Assembly (NCBI GenBank): GCA_030765065.1
Contig: CM060978.1
Coordinates: 61,372,421-61,436,420, forward strand
Reading direction: 5' to 3'
Source: Deroplatys truncata
Taxonomy: Eukaryota; Arthropoda; Insecta; Mantodea; Mantidae
DNA: 64,000 nucleotides
Both the position numbers and the translations under genes were made by a program. Every line of letters begins with the position of its first letter. Position 1 is the first letter of the stretch. Shown here piece after piece: positions 11,430-23,187 of the stretch. The notes below the pieces were generated by a model, which was given only the letters and a program-made list of their open reading frames with translations, was not told where the DNA came from and searched no databases.

Positions 11430-12676
11430 TTTTTACTTCGTCTGCCGCCTAACTATAGTAGGTTAGGGAAAGTATTGTATTCCAACTAAAGATTCGATAT
11501 CGAGATTTCATCAGAAATACATGTTCTGAGGTGCCTTGACTAAAAAGAGATTTGTGGGTGCGTGAGTCTGCGTGTGTTTATTAGCTTGGGAACAGCATAA
11601 CTCGAAAATAAAAAAAATAATTAAATATGAAACTTGGTATTTAAATTTAAGATTTTTCCAAAGATACGACACTAAGATTTCAATGAAAGTTCCTCACACC
11701 AAACTACATTTCACACGGAAAGTTTTTCTTAACTTTTATTTTCTCAAAAACTGGTTCTAAAGATTTTTAATAAAATACCATATATTTAAACAATTTTCAT
11801 AAGAAAAAATTAATGTATATCTTGAATTTTCTGGGAGTAGCCTCTGAAGTACTTTCGATTTGGAACCACTTTTGTATAACTGGTAAACTGTAAGAGATAG
11901 ACAAAATATTACTACACCAAAAATGTAGCTCTGGTTGAAGCACGCAGTTTATGTAAAATAAAAATTTTTGTTGCGTTAACCATTCTCGATATTTTATTTG
12001 TTATTGGTTTGAATTTTCAGACTATACTTTTCTCAACTTCCAAAGACGTAGCATGAAGATTTTTAACAAAATCCCCCGATATCATGGTAGATGTTTCGAA
12101 ATCTTTGGTTTTACAAAAGTGTTTAACTATTTTGATTAAAACACCATATATTAAATATATTTATATGACAAATAAAATGTACATCTTGAAGTTTCTGGGA
12201 ATAGCCTGTGAAGTCCTCTTAATTTGAAGGAATTTTGTATAATCTTGTTAACTGCTAAACGTTAAGCGATAGACGAAAATATACTACATAAAAATATAGA
12301 ACTCCTTTAAATACACAGTTTATTTCAAATAAGTTTTGTTGTGGCATAAGCCGTTTCTGAGATATCCGTTATTAAAGGTTCGAATTGTTCATTTCTTGGT
12401 CATTATCTTAAAGTGCTTTCAACATTCAGTTGTTTCTCGCAATTGCATGGAAACAGTAGGGAATTTTAAGGTAGCATATATCGTTCAGTTCTTAAACATT
12501 CGACTATCGCTTTTCTCTTTGTATCTATAACGAAACGTGTAATGTAGCTATATTCAGAAACGTTTATTTAAATTAAAATGAAGTAGTTAGGAAGATAAAC
12601 TTTTATAAGAATAATTTGTATACACTTATAAGATATAGAAGTTAGAGAATGTCATGTGAATGTAACGCATCGGATT
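11430..12676 (-). mobile_element. Long A-subfamily copy
   Basis: Runs from 'ctgccgcctaactatagtag' to 'gtaacgcatcgga'. At about 1.25 kb it is longer than the usual copy because the middle section is partly repeated (11640-11990 and 12040-12310 both carry the block with 'taaaataccatatatt'). The distal half matches 23560-23850 ('ttgcatggaaacagta', 'tctcgcaattg'), which marks a subfamily. Confidence 0.6.
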
Positions 12677-13229
12677 TTTTGTTTCATCATGGAGCATAAT
12701 TGAATAACGAGTTAAATTAAGAAAAATTCCTCCAACGTAGCCGAGAATTATACCTGGGCTTCTGAAACCAGAGTACTTCCGAAGATAATGTATTGTTGTA
12801 AAGCCATCAGATGACCATCTCATTTGGTTACTGAAGTATGCAGCAGTGTCATTTACCGAAGTAAGGCAGGCACAAATCAAACGCGACCGTATTGACGTGC
12901 ATGAGCCCTTGGGCCCTAGCCTTGTTAACGCTGTCCCATGTTAGACGAGCGTGTTCTGCTGCCGAACATGACAGATCTAACCAATTGGTGGCTTTCCCCT
13001 TCCCTTTGTTGTGCTCATTGTGCACAGGCTACCAAACTGTGGTCCGCAGTCCAACAGTAGAAGGCTAGATGTCTGACGGCCGGTTGTACGAACTTGGAAT
13101 AAATCTCGGAATTGTTAATCTTGGAATATCCTAACTAGCGTATAAACGAGATGATGAGTTGTACGACTCGCTTATATTCATTATTCTACTGTGCAGTGGG
13201 TCTCGTGTGTGTGTGTGTGCGTAATGAAG
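12677..13229. other. Unrecognised interval
   Basis: The minus strand has an 84-codon open frame (12626-12880) partly overlapping the A copy, with no recognisable domain. The remainder, including a short GT run at 13207-13220, has no motif I can name. Confidence 0.35.
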
Positions 13230-13926
13230 TTTATTTATAATAAATTGTGATTAATTATAATTTAATTTCAGTTATGCCCCGGCTGCGTCAGTTATATATT
13301 TGGTGGAGCAGGTATCTCTTAATAAGGGTGGTACGGCCGTAGAATAATTTCACACACTTTACACAAGTTATAGTTTTAAATTCTCACTTCTTTATTACTT
13401 TTTGAAGGCAGTTGAATAATACTTCAAGTAATAACAAATTACTGAAGTAGTTATGTATGAGCTAAAGATATTAAGTTCTGTATGTGTGCTAACGACCTAC
13501 AGTTTACAGAGAAGTTCTCAAGTTCTCTGCGAATGTATAATGAAATGTATTTTACAGTTGTAGTAATTATCTGTTCCTTACTACAGACAAACTTTTAAAC
13601 GTTGCATCAGTATTTTTCTATCGACTATTGGTAGCCTTCCTTAGCTTTCTAACTTATTGTTCTGCTAAGGTTACAAATCTGCTTTTCCACTTTATAACAC
13701 TGTTTGCTACAGAAAACAGCTTGCTTCTACCCTTACAGATCCTACGTTTCTGAACTAAGAAATACATTCACATAATGTTTTACACATATATACAATAAAT
13801 ATACATAACACAATGGCTTTAATATACACTTTATGGAACTTACTGATCGTTTATAGGCGGGCTATTATTTTTATATTATATAATTAAATTGATAGCAGCT
13901 AAGGAATAAAAAATATTGCCTCAAAT
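13230..13926 (-). mobile_element. Old diverged B-family LTR
   Basis: Recognised by 'atgccccggctgcgtcag' at 13274, the 'tcacttctttatta' block at 13384, 'ttcacataatg' and 'tatacaataaatatac' near 13770-13800, and the terminal 'atattgcctca' at 13916-13926. The middle is strongly diverged and the left end is not defined. Confidence 0.5.
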
Positions 13927-14567
13927 GTTAGAAGATTTAAAACGTATGTGGCTATATTATGCATCATTCATGGTCAACTTGATGCAGACCTTTTTTTTCA
14001 AAATCTTGGATGTGTTATAATTATTCACATTACCTTCTCTATCCATTATTCAGCGAACTATTAGTAAAAAACTTATTCGTGAATCTACTTCCTATTAATC
14101 CAGATAAGCATTTATTACTATTTTCTTATAGTACGACGGGATTATGCGAAAAAAACTTTTAAGAGCAGGTCAATGTGTGATAGTTTTGAAATTCTGTTCT
14201 CTTCGCATGACCAAGAGAAACATCTGCTGTTACATTCACATGACTTTCCGTACCCTCTATTGCTTATTACGTATACAAATTATTTTTACGAAAGTTTAGT
14301 TTCCTACCTACTTCATTTTAATCGTGATAGATTTTTTCTGAAATAGCTGCAATGAAGATTTCGTCATGAATATAAAGGTATAGCGATAGTCAAGTGTTCT
14401 AGAACTGGACACTATATGCTGATCTCAAAAATTCCATACTCTTTCCATGAAATTGCCATAAACACCTGAAAATACACTTTATTTATCATGTAAATATCTT
14501 TAATAGATGGTATTTCAATTAAAATCGTAGAGCCATTTTTTAGAAAATAAAAGATTTTGAAAAATCT

Positions 14568-14569
<2 letters not shown>

Positions 14570-14662
<93 letters not shown>
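14570..14662. repeat. (AAT)n microsatellite
   Basis: About 30 uninterrupted AAT units at one end of D2. Read on the minus strand it is an (ATT)n tail, so it may have grown from the 3' tail of that retroposon. Confidence 0.95.
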
Positions 14663-14663
<1 letters not shown>

Positions 14664-14664
<1 letters not shown>

Positions 14665-15112
14665 TGGTCCAGGGAAAATCATTAACTTTGACTCACTGTC
14701 CCGTGGTTATTTCCTTTAGGCCCATACCTTATTGTTTTACTATTCACAGGGACCTTAGTGGTTACGTCACTAACGCGCGTCAACCCATCCGGGATAACCG
14801 CCTAAGAACCTAGGTAGGGCGACAGTCATCTAGCAGAGCGTCTACCAGCTCTCACTATGGTTGTTACCGGAGAACATCAAGGCGACTCACAGCCCGCCCG
14901 GGCTGAAATTCCGCCAAGCGTACCAAAGCTTCCATGGGTTTCGGGCACCACTGCCCCGCTGAGTCCAACCCAATCCGAACAACTTCCTTACGGGAGGGAA
15001 CGAATGTTTGGTTAGGAGTACCACGAGTGCTGGGAGTCCGCAGCGCCCGCATCACGGCAGCTGAAGGGATCGGAACCCCTCCCCTACGGGAGAGTGGGTA
15101 GGTAGGGTATTC
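14664..15112 (-). mobile_element. Retroposon D2
   Basis: A homologue of D1 in reverse orientation. On the minus strand it begins with a CTCCCGTAGGGG-type palindrome and GGGGTTCCGATCCC. It carries 'cagcactcgtggtac', 'ggattgggttggactc' and 'gttgacgcgcgt', then extends about 100 bp further than D1 before the (ATT)n tail. It has no coding capacity. The head is B-box-like, but no good A box is seen. Confidence 0.6.
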
Positions 15113-15275
15113 TCTAAAAACTCTTCGTGTCACATCTTTGTGAGATACTGAATCGAAATATTAATTTTTTTTTAGTTCAACATACATCAAAACGGTATTT
15201 CCGGTGAAATCTCGATATAGAGTTTTTGAGAGGAATGCAGTACCTTCCATAACTATTATGCAGGTGGTAGAGAAA

Positions 15276-15775
15276 GTAAGAAAAAGTAACGATTTTCCTC
15301 TTGAGAAGATTATATTTGAAAATTCAAATCAATAACAAAGAATATCTCGGAAATGGTTAACACTACAAAAAATTGATTTGATATAAACTGTGTGCTTTAA
15401 TGTGATTATACAAACGTCTTTTAAAATAAATAGGACTTCACGGGCTATTTCCAGAAAATTTAAGATATACATTTTGTATGCTATGTAAGGATCCTTGAAG
15501 TATGATGTTTTAATTATAATCATTAGAGCCTATTTTGAGAAAATAAACCATTTGTAAATTTTTTCATGTAAAGTGTGGTTTGGGGTGTGGTAATTTTCTT
15601 GAAAATCTCTGTGTAGCATCTTTGGAAGGTCGTGGACTTAAATACCAAGTTTTCGTTTTTAAGTTATGCTGTTCAAACACACACACACACACAAACAGAC
15701 ACACACACAGATCGTTCTCAAAAAATATTTTTTTTATGTTTAGGGGGCCTCAAAACATGTATTGTTTTGAAACCA
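15276..15775 (+). mobile_element. A-family partial copy in head-to-tail contact with the previous one
   Basis: Enters the A consensus mid-element ('taacgattttcctcttgaga') directly after the end of the preceding copy and runs through the (CA)n tract at 15678-15710 to 'caaaacatgtattg'. The terminal part is missing. Confidence 0.6.
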
Positions 15776-16120
15776 CTCCTGCCATCAACCCCAGCTACGA
15801 GAGACTAACGCACGCTATGTAGGAGAAATGAAACGAGATATTCGGCGATTTCTATAGCATGAATGCGATGGTGTACAAAGACTGGCACAAGGACTCTACG
15901 AACTACGACACGCCATGAGCAGATTCGCGATACTTGGCTTACACTTCAAAGTGTTCAAGAACAGAAATTACAACCAATCGGCCTCAAATACGAGTGCTCG
16001 TGGCGCGTCAAAAAGTGCAACAGATATGAAATGCGGTGCGAACAGACAGATATCACTCACGCAACTGAGTAGTGAACACTAGTGTTAGTGCTTAAAACAA
16101 TTGCATATTTTGTGCTCTTC

Positions 16121-16121
<1 letters not shown>
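15776..16121. other. Unrecognised interval
   Basis: Less AT-rich than its surroundings. A 69-codon frame at 15863-16072 has no recognisable domain. It could be a fragment of an unknown element. Confidence 0.35.

Positions 16122-16160
<39 letters not shown>
16122..16160. repeat. (ATT)n microsatellite
   Basis: About 13 ATT units, followed by a short remnant of an A right end ('agataaagtcatctcaaag') up to about 16225. Confidence 0.95.
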
Positions 16161-16162
<2 letters not shown>

Positions 16163-16306
16163 CATGTGTGTGGTAAAATCTTGACTACAGTAGATAAAGT
16201 CATCTCAAAGTAACATCGGATTTTTTTCTCAATTCAATTGGTACACTTGTATGCCATTATACTATCAAAACGATAACATATATATGAAACTTCGGTTTCC
16301 AGTATA

Positions 16307-17593
16307 CAAGGCCAGTCCCAGAAGTATCCGACCTGATGTATAGATAGAGGTTTTGTTTCAAACAAATGACTACGGTAGAAAGTACCAACCTTATAAAGAT
16401 TATGTCTGAAGTTTGATGATGCTATGTCGTTTAGTAATTGTTTGGCAGCCATTAATAGTGAACGCTCTCAGCAAATTTGTAAACATGGATACAACTGGTC
16501 ATCGTTATGTGATACAATATTTTCATTTGAAATGTCTTAGTCTAACTAATATTAAAGCTGAGCTAGATTCTACTCTGGAGGAGTCTGCTCCTTCGTTTAC
16601 AACAGTAAAATATTGGGTGGCAGAGATTAAGCGAAACCGTACGAGCTACCAAGACGAACATCGCAGTAGTGGAGCAAAGGAGCTGATCACGCCAGAAATT
16701 GTGAGGAAATGCCACAAAATTGTATTGAATGACCGTTGACTGAGTGTGTGAGCTCGCAGACATCGTAGGCATTTCAAAAAGTGCTGCACATCGCATATTA
16801 TCTGAAAATTTAGACATGAGAAAGCTATGCGCAAGGTGGGTGACGCGTTTACTTACAATGGAACAAAATCAGCGTCGTGAGGATGTTTTAGTCGACTGTT
16901 TGGCGATGTTTTGCTGTAATAAAACAGGTTTTGTGTCGATTCATAACCATGAATGAAACATGAGTCCATCACTTCACACCTGAGATGAAGGAACAGTCCA
17001 AAGAGTGGATTGATAGGGGAGAATGACTCCAAAGAAGGTAAGACTGTTCCATATGCAGGCAAGATCATGGCGTCAGTTTTTTGAAATGTGTGTGGAATTA
17101 TTTTCATTGATTATCCTCAAAAAGGAAAAGCAATAAATTGCGAGTATTATGCAAACTTATTGCATCATTTGAATGATAAAATCAAGCAAAAACGGCCGCA
17201 TTTAGCGAAACAGAAAGTTCTGTTTCATCAAGACAATGCACCAGTTCACACATTCATTATCACCATGGCCAAAATCTATGAGTTAAAGTTTTAATTGCTT
17301 CCTCATGCACCCTTTTCGCCAGATTTAACCCCCTCTGATTATTTTCTATTTCCAAAGTTGAAGAAATAGCTTGGTGGTAAAAGATTTGCCAACAGACAAC
17401 AGCTGGAGTCCGTAGTTGATGGTTATTTTGTAGAACTCGATGGTTCTCACTATAAGCAGCGTATTGAAGCTATTGAACACCACTGGGAAGAGAGTATCGA
17501 GCTGAAAGGAGAGTATGTAGAGAAATAAAGATGTTTTTTCCCAAACTTTTTGTTGTTTCTTGGTCAGGTTGGGTACTTCTGGGACAGCCCTCG
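16307..17593 (+). mobile_element. Complete mariner element with TIRs and TA duplication
   Basis: A 1287-bp element, the usual mariner length. The left terminal repeat contains GTCCCAGAAGTATCC and the right one the inverse, GGGTACTTCTGGGAC; about 28-30 bp match with a few differences. TA dinucleotides flank it (16305-16306, 17594-17595). It contains one transposase pseudogene. It is a Tc1/mariner superfamily member that would move by cut and paste. It is dead as an autonomous element. Confidence 0.92.
16485..17528 (+). pseudogene. Mariner transposase pseudogene
   Basis: The start at ATG 16485 opens an N-terminal helix-turn-helix region. In-frame stops follow at about 16738 and 16747, then the second helix-turn-helix (ELADIVGISKSAAHRI), then RFITMNET near 16937, where the first catalytic Asp of the family is Asn (codon 16952-16954). 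After a stop, HHFTPEMKEQSKEW follows, and a frame change near 17080. The second and third Asp are kept in HQDNAPVH and SPDLTPSDYFLFP, separated by 34 residues (D34D). Further stops lie at about 17293 and 17368. At about 345 codons overall the length is normal. It cannot encode an active enzyme, but its TIRs could still have been usable in trans. Confidence 0.92.
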
Positions 17594-18018
17594 TAGCTCG
17601 ATATATAACCCATCAAGATGTTCTATCAAGCAATTGAAGCGCAGAGGCCCAGCGGAAGTATTCGATTTAAGAAGGCAGGAAATTACTCAATTTTTCGGGC
17701 TTTGTTTCTAAGCACGCTCGAGTCATAAACCGGGAACATTAGCATCTTACATGCGTTACCTCACGCTACTTGCATGTCAAGCAATAAAACTACAGTAACG
17801 CAATAAAATCCTCGGGCATTAAAAACGGACGTAAAACTCGGAATTTAAAATCTGAAACTTTAAACGGTACATGCCATGCATAAGAATATGCTCAGTTGAT
17901 TTTGTATCCTATTTTAAATTCTTAGCATAGACTTGAGTTAATCACAGCTGTGTGTGCCTTTATTTGTTACAGGAAGCATAAATCAATGGCAATCAAAAAT
18001 GAAACAAACATACACACG

Positions 18019-18262
18019 GGTGGCCGAAGTCGTTTAGGCACAGGCTCGAGAACGTGAGGTCTGCGGTTCAAATTCCTCCAAGACGGCCGACCTTTTTTCC
18101 AAGTTTTCCTCAGTCTTCTGTCTGACAAATGTCGGGGAGGTATGCTAACTTAATCCTGGAACATTTCGTAACGAAATTTGCTTTTCCAAATATCACATAA
18201 TTTCGTATATCATCAGTATCACCACCTTTGGTACGTAAGAACGGGCGTTAAACATTGTTAAA
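18019..18262 (+). mobile_element. tRNA-derived SINE-like repeat
   Basis: The head has an A-box-like TGGCCGAAGTCGTTTAGG (about 18021) and a B box GGTTCAAATTCC (18065-18076), as in Leu/Ser-type tRNAs, followed by an unrelated body ending near 'aagaacgggcgttaaa'. It cannot fold as a complete tRNA. It is placed just before an A fragment. Confidence 0.6.
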
Positions 18263-18493
18263 ATGAATCAAATGTGTTACAAGCGCATAATATGCTTTTC
18301 TTTAAAAACCTATTCTTACAACAGCTTAATCTTCTATCTACTTCATTTTAATCCAGATAAACGTGATAAAAATGGTTTTATTACAGTTTTCTTTGTGAAT
18401 ACAATGGGAATAGGAGAAAGCGAGTCCTATCTTTTAAGAGCGTGTCACTATATGATTGCTTTGAAATTGTTTTCTCTATGCATGGCTAGGAGA
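18263..18493 (+). mobile_element. A-family left-end fragment
   Basis: Blocks matching the first quarter of A: 'ttacaacagcttaatcttc', 'ctacttcattttaatc', and 'tttctctatgcatggctagg'. The next copy abuts it. Confidence 0.55.
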
Positions 18494-18495
18494 AA

Positions 18496-19287
18496 AAATA
18501 TCTAATGTATTGCACTCCTATGACTTTCTCTACTCTTGTAAAACTATTTTCACAAACGCTTATTCTCCATCTACTTCATGCTAATCTAGATAAACGTTTG
18601 CAGAAACTATCTTATTGCTAATTTTCATGTAGGTACAAGAGAAATATGGTAGGCTTTAAGCAACAGTCAAATATTTAGAATGCTGGTTGCAATGTAGAGC
18701 ATTTCATTCTCTTTGCATGCTCAGGACATTAAAAAAACGACTAACGAATTCCCATTTGAGAAAAAGTATAACAAAAAGACTCTATATCACATAACTTGTG
18801 TGTTTTAACGAGATCTACATTTTTGTGTAGTAAACTTTGTCTCTCTCTTGCAGTTTACGAGCTATGCAAAAATCTTTCAGAATTAAGGCACTTTTGAGAA
18901 CATTCCCAGAAAGTTCAAGAATATAGATTTCATTTGGCATGAAAATATCTTAAACATATGATATTTTAACCAAAATCGTTAGATCCATTTCTGAGAAAAT
19001 CAAAAGTTTCGAAAAATGTCTATGTAAAGGGTAGTCTGGATCGGGGGAATTTTCTTGAAAATATTTGTCGCAACTTTAGAAAGTACTAAACCTAAATACT
19101 AAGTTTGAATTTATCCGACTTTCCGTTTTTGAGTTATGCTGTTCACAGACAGACAGACACCACATGGATATGTTTTCGAAAATGGTTTATTTGGATTTAG
19201 GGCACCTCAAAACATTAAAATCTCGGTATTCGAATTTTTAGGTGGAACACAATACTCCCCCTGCTTACTGTACGTAGTAGAGAAAGT
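18496..19287 (+). mobile_element. A-family element
   Basis: Starts at 'tatctaatgtattgcactcc' after an A-run and ends at GTAGTAGAGAAAG. The internal tract is reduced to 'cagacagacagacacc' near 19145. Small internal deletions. Confidence 0.75.
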
Positions 19288-20462
19288 AATAATCTGATGG
19301 ATGTACTATCAGTTGGCTATGTTGGTTGTAAGAAATAAAATGTGCACGTTTCACTTCAGGCTCTGTACCTTAGGTTCTGATCACCCCTCGTAAATATTAT
19401 AATATTATACTAAGTATAAATTTATAAAGTACAAACAGTATGTCGGTTACGTCGATGTAAGAATGAAAACTAAATGTTAGTAACGCTTTAAAATAAAATA
19501 ACAGAAACAGAAGGAAGTAATGTAATGATAAAACAGTAGATTTGTCGCCATTTGGGTTGTCCGATCGAACAAATTGGACGACGATTCAGAAACATCAAGT
19601 ATATTTTTCAATACACCGTTTCAGCATATCATTAGCAATGATAGATTTAAGTTCATAGGGTTTATTCTACTATATTTCTTGTTAAAGAAGTATGCAGCAA
19701 TATCTGGGCGAGAAAACGTCAGCTGCAATGCTATATTATTGTCGTAAACGCAGATCACAAAGTTTTCCTTTAAAACTACCTGTGACGTGCCTTAGAAGGA
19801 AAAAAAAGGAAATTTAAAGTCAACGCCATATTTTTATCGTTATTCCAGTAAAAAAATGCTTACGTATATAACAGCAGGGCAGAGTAAAATTGCGCACGAT
19901 TATTGTGTATGATAAGTTTCTCATAGGACGGACACACGCCATGTTTCGTGACGATAATTGCTTTGCTCCACTTTATGTTGGCGGCGTATGCCAGAGTCTA
20001 TACTCCGGCTATATTTTCACTGACATCTTCTTCACATACACAATATTGATGTAAGGCCCCATGGCTTGGTGGGTATGGGTGAAACACCTCGATACCTGAG
20101 GATTGCCATAATGAAGTAATTGTCTATGAGAGCATTAACTCTTAAACATTGACCAGGTAACACGAAAAGGGAGGCATAAGCTAACATTTAAAGCTGGGAT
20201 ATGAGTAGCTCTCGAGACTGCATAGAGAATGTTTATGAACGTTTATATCCTGTCGTTCATAGATTTGTAGGAAAATGCTTTGAAATTCAGAGACGTTTGG
20301 CAACTATGCGCTTTCACGTGGGTGAGAAAATCATGCTTTATGGGTAAGGTCAGGCCCGGCGTAGAGTAGAATGCACGCTGCTTTCCAATTATGCTGCGAA
20401 ATATTTGCTGCATACAGAAACACATACATTTTGTGTGTTTTCAGTGAAATGTTGAATGTTTA
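19288..20462. other. Unrecognised interval
   Basis: About 1.2 kb with no family motif, no conserved frame and no similarity that I noticed to other parts of the window. Confidence 0.35.
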
Positions 20463-20765
20463 GTGAAAAAAAATCATGTGTTAGATTCACATCACTTTTC
20501 ACGTTCACTCTTCTAAAAACTGTTCCTAGTTCCTGCATATTCTTCTATCTACTACTTACTAATCTATATAAACACTTGCAAAAATACTTTAATTGCATAT
20601 TTCGCTGAAGGTTCAATGGGGATACAGTAGGCTTAAGCAGTAGTGAAAATCAGGTCACTAAATAAGTTTGAAGTTCCACTTTTTGCTGGAACAGGAGAAG
20701 AAAGAATAGCGACTTAGTACTTGAAATTTTAAACTATGACAACCGTTATCTCAGAAATTACACCA
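20463..20765 (+). mobile_element. Diverged A-family left-end fragment
   Basis: 'aatcatgtgttagattcacatc' at the start, then 'cttctatctact', 'ataaacacttgcaaaaat' and 'gcttaagcagtagtgaaa' in A order. Truncated near 20765. Confidence 0.5.
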
Positions 20766-21455
20766 GGTGACCCAAACGTGTGCAGGTAACCCTTGAAACG
20801 TGTTTTTCTAACCCAAGAGGAAGTGGATTGAATGTAGGAATAATGGCAGATTTGTACTTAAAAGTATATTACATAATTAATTAACAAGCCGAATTTCTTA
20901 CATTTAATAAACTTGCATTCAATAAAATATATAATTACCTTTTTCGAAACCATTATTCCTTCACAATTCTTTACATTTTAACGGCTTCAATACATTAAAT
21001 TAAATTACAATAATTATGTACTTGCTTCTTGCTCTCACATTTACCGATATCTTTGAAATCTAAACCCCAATAAATTTAAAGTTCGGAGGATCAAACTTTC
21101 TCCGGTGAATAATTACAAAAGAGAATTTTGAATAAGTTAAGCCAAAAAAAGAATTTAGAAATATCGTCCGGAATGCCTTCTGTCTAAACGCTGTCCCGCT
21201 GTTTCCCTCGTAACCTCTCTCGCCGTCGAAGAAAGATTGATCAGCCTTGCGGACTGCACGTTGAGGAGAGCTGCAACTAATCCAGCGCCTGCACAGTCGA
21301 CGATCACCATCGCCTGACGTTCTACCCAACTCAAACTAACTGCGCGCTTTCTTCTTGTTATTGTCGTCTCCTTGACAAGCCACTACCATATTCGTTTCTC
21401 TTCTCTTCCCATAAATATCAACCTTCCTTTCATGGAACCCGTCATCGCATAGAGT
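20766..21455. other. Unrecognised interval
   Basis: The less AT-rich section 21170-21330 has an 89-codon minus frame with no recognisable domain. Nothing else was identified. Confidence 0.35.
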
Positions 21456-21460
21456 AGGTT

Positions 21461-22513
21461 TCTCCGGGGAGGGTCAATTTGGCACACCCTTCGTGTTTAA
21501 AGAATTGCAGAACTCAAAGGGGCAATTGCTGCCACGGCCACTGCTGTTACTGCTAAACTGTGGTTCTCAGAAACGTCCATATAGATAGAGGGTAACGATT
21601 GGAACATCGTATCATTCAACATTTTGAACACCTATTTAATGAGCGAAGTCAGCATAAGCGTACAGTTAGATGATGCTGATGGTGACGATGATGATAACAA
21701 TAATAATAGTAACAATAACATTTATAATAGTAAGCGAAAAAATTGCAATGAAACACTGTGTGCCCTCATGCGTATTGTTTATACTCCGTAATGTAAAACA
21801 AGAACAGCGTAAACACAATTTAAAGGATAGCTATTGGCGAATACAGATAAGCCAAATAAACACATTTTAATTATTTGTTAGTCTAAATAGTTAGTTTATT
21901 CCCTCAAAAATAAAGCCTGTGTAGCTGAAGTGGTAAATAATAGGACATTGTGGTCTACTTTTGTCTATCATCACGGACAATAGGTACACTCTATCATCAT
22001 GGACTGCAGACTTTATTGCAAGCTTGGGAACTGCCTCTCAGTGAGCACGATCTGTTCATTGTCTGTGTTGATAAGCAAGAGAAGTAGGACCAAGCTAGGC
22101 TGGCCCCGTAGCTAAGTCGGTAGAGCACCTGTCTGTTGTACGAGGGGTCTACGGTTCGATTCCCGGCCGGGGGTGAGAATTTTTCTCTAGCCAAGATTGT
22201 TTCGTATCCTCCCTAGAGTCTGGAAGTATGAATAAATGTGTGTGTGATCTAATGATTAAGGTTCGAAATTTACTAGAAACCCAAAATTAAGCGAATAACA
22301 CCATTGTCTATAGGCAATACTATGTTCCAAAGGAAAGGCCACCGCTAAGACCATTTCAATTAAGTACTTATTAACAAAGGATCTCCCTCACGCTAATTCG
22401 GCAGTTACCCACTGACCCCTGTTTACATTCAATTGCTCCTTTGAGTTCTGCAACTCTTTTAACGCACCAAGGGATGTCTGCACACTTGAAATACGGCGCG
22501 GTTGGGCCACCTA
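21461..22513 (+). mobile_element. DNA transposon G, copy 1, carrying a tRNA-like module
   Basis: The ends are inverted repeats: the left has 'gcagaactcaaaggggcaatt', and the right has its inverse around 22430-22450, then 'aatacggcgcggttgggcc'. It is homologous, in opposite orientation, to 30363-31411. Inside lie a relict Asp/Asn-rich reading frame (from about 21640), an AAATAAA-bearing block (21900-21915), a tRNA-like segment, and a copy of the TIR-proximal region. The outer 30 bp of the left TIR are diverged. The class is not identified. Confidence 0.7.
22101..22173 (+). other. tRNA-like segment inside transposon G1
   Basis: An A-box-like TAGCTAAGTCGG and a B box GGTTCGATTCC sit about 40 bp apart, as in a tRNA. 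The acceptor and T stems do not pair well, so it is not called as a functional tRNA. Copy 2 of the transposon has the same module, so it belongs to the element. Confidence 0.7.
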
Positions 22514-22514
22514 G

Positions 22515-22962
22515 TACATAACACAAAACATATATTTGACATAAATTGAGTGTTTTAACGAGATTTAATTCTCGTTTCTTTGTGGTACGTCTTCTATCTC
22601 TTACGATTTAGAAGTTACAAAAAATTGATCCAAATGAAGAGGACATTAAGGCTATTCCTATAAAATAAAATCCAAGATATAGGTACACTTTATTTCCCAA
22701 TAAATATCTCAAGGATGTAGTATTTTAAACAAAATCGTTAGGCCAATTTTTGGGAAAATCAAAAGCAACTAATTGTTGTTGTTTATCTGTGTAAAGGATA
22801 GTGTGTGGTGGAGGGTTTTCTTAAAAATCATCTTGTTGCATCCTTGGAGGATGTTGAACTTACAACCAAGTTTCGTATTCATGCAACTTATTTTATTTAT
22901 ATTGCTCATGGACAGACATTTTCAGTGAAACTTCTGTATCGAATACTTGGGTGGATTGCAAT
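22515..22962 (+). mobile_element. A-family fragment
   Basis: Enters A at 'acataaattgagtgttttaa' and runs to 'ggattgcaatactc'. The GT/CA-rich tract is lost and the left third is absent. Confidence 0.6.
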
Positions 22963-22969
22963 ACTCAGA

Positions 22970-23187
22970 CAAAGTAGATGAAAGGTGAAGTGAAATGAGA
23001 ATGGAGGTGAAATGGAGGGTCTGAAATTTCGAGGGATGTAATGAACTTTTCCAGCATTCGCCTAGCGATCCGGGAAAAACCTCGAAATGTCCCATGGGTC
23101 GAGAAGGTCGGCCACAGAAATCGACCACGACTTCCCAAATGGCCACAAATGTTACCGCCTGAGGCATCCCAATCGGTTAGAGAAAGT
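22970..23187 (-). mobile_element. SINE-like insert
   Basis: A GC-richer insert between two A fragments. On the minus strand it has a head near 23170, then 'aggtttttcccggatcgc' and 'gcgaatgctgg', a phrase typical of arthropod tRNA-SINE bodies as I remember them. The A and B boxes are weak. Class uncertain. Confidence 0.4.

Larger units (their letters stand above)
14218..15275 (+). mobile_element. Diverged A-family copy interrupted by a microsatellite and D2
   Basis: Begins near 'atctgctgttacattcacatgac' and ends near 'gtggtagagaaag'. The A consensus is cut after 'tttgaaaaatctt' (about 14568) and resumes at about 15113 with 'attctctaaaaactcttcgtg'. Confidence 0.6.

Noticed and set aside
14570-14662. 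CRISPR-like or satellite array
   Set aside because: A simple AAT microsatellite in a eukaryotic repeat context, with no spacers.
21640-21870. THAP-type zinc finger in transposon G (CVPSC motif in one frame)
   Set aside because: The cysteines are not kept in copy 2 and the frame differs from the conserved Asp/Asn-rich one.
22101-22173. A tRNA gene
   Set aside because: The A and B boxes are good, but the acceptor and T stems do not pair and the same module lies inside the second G transposon.
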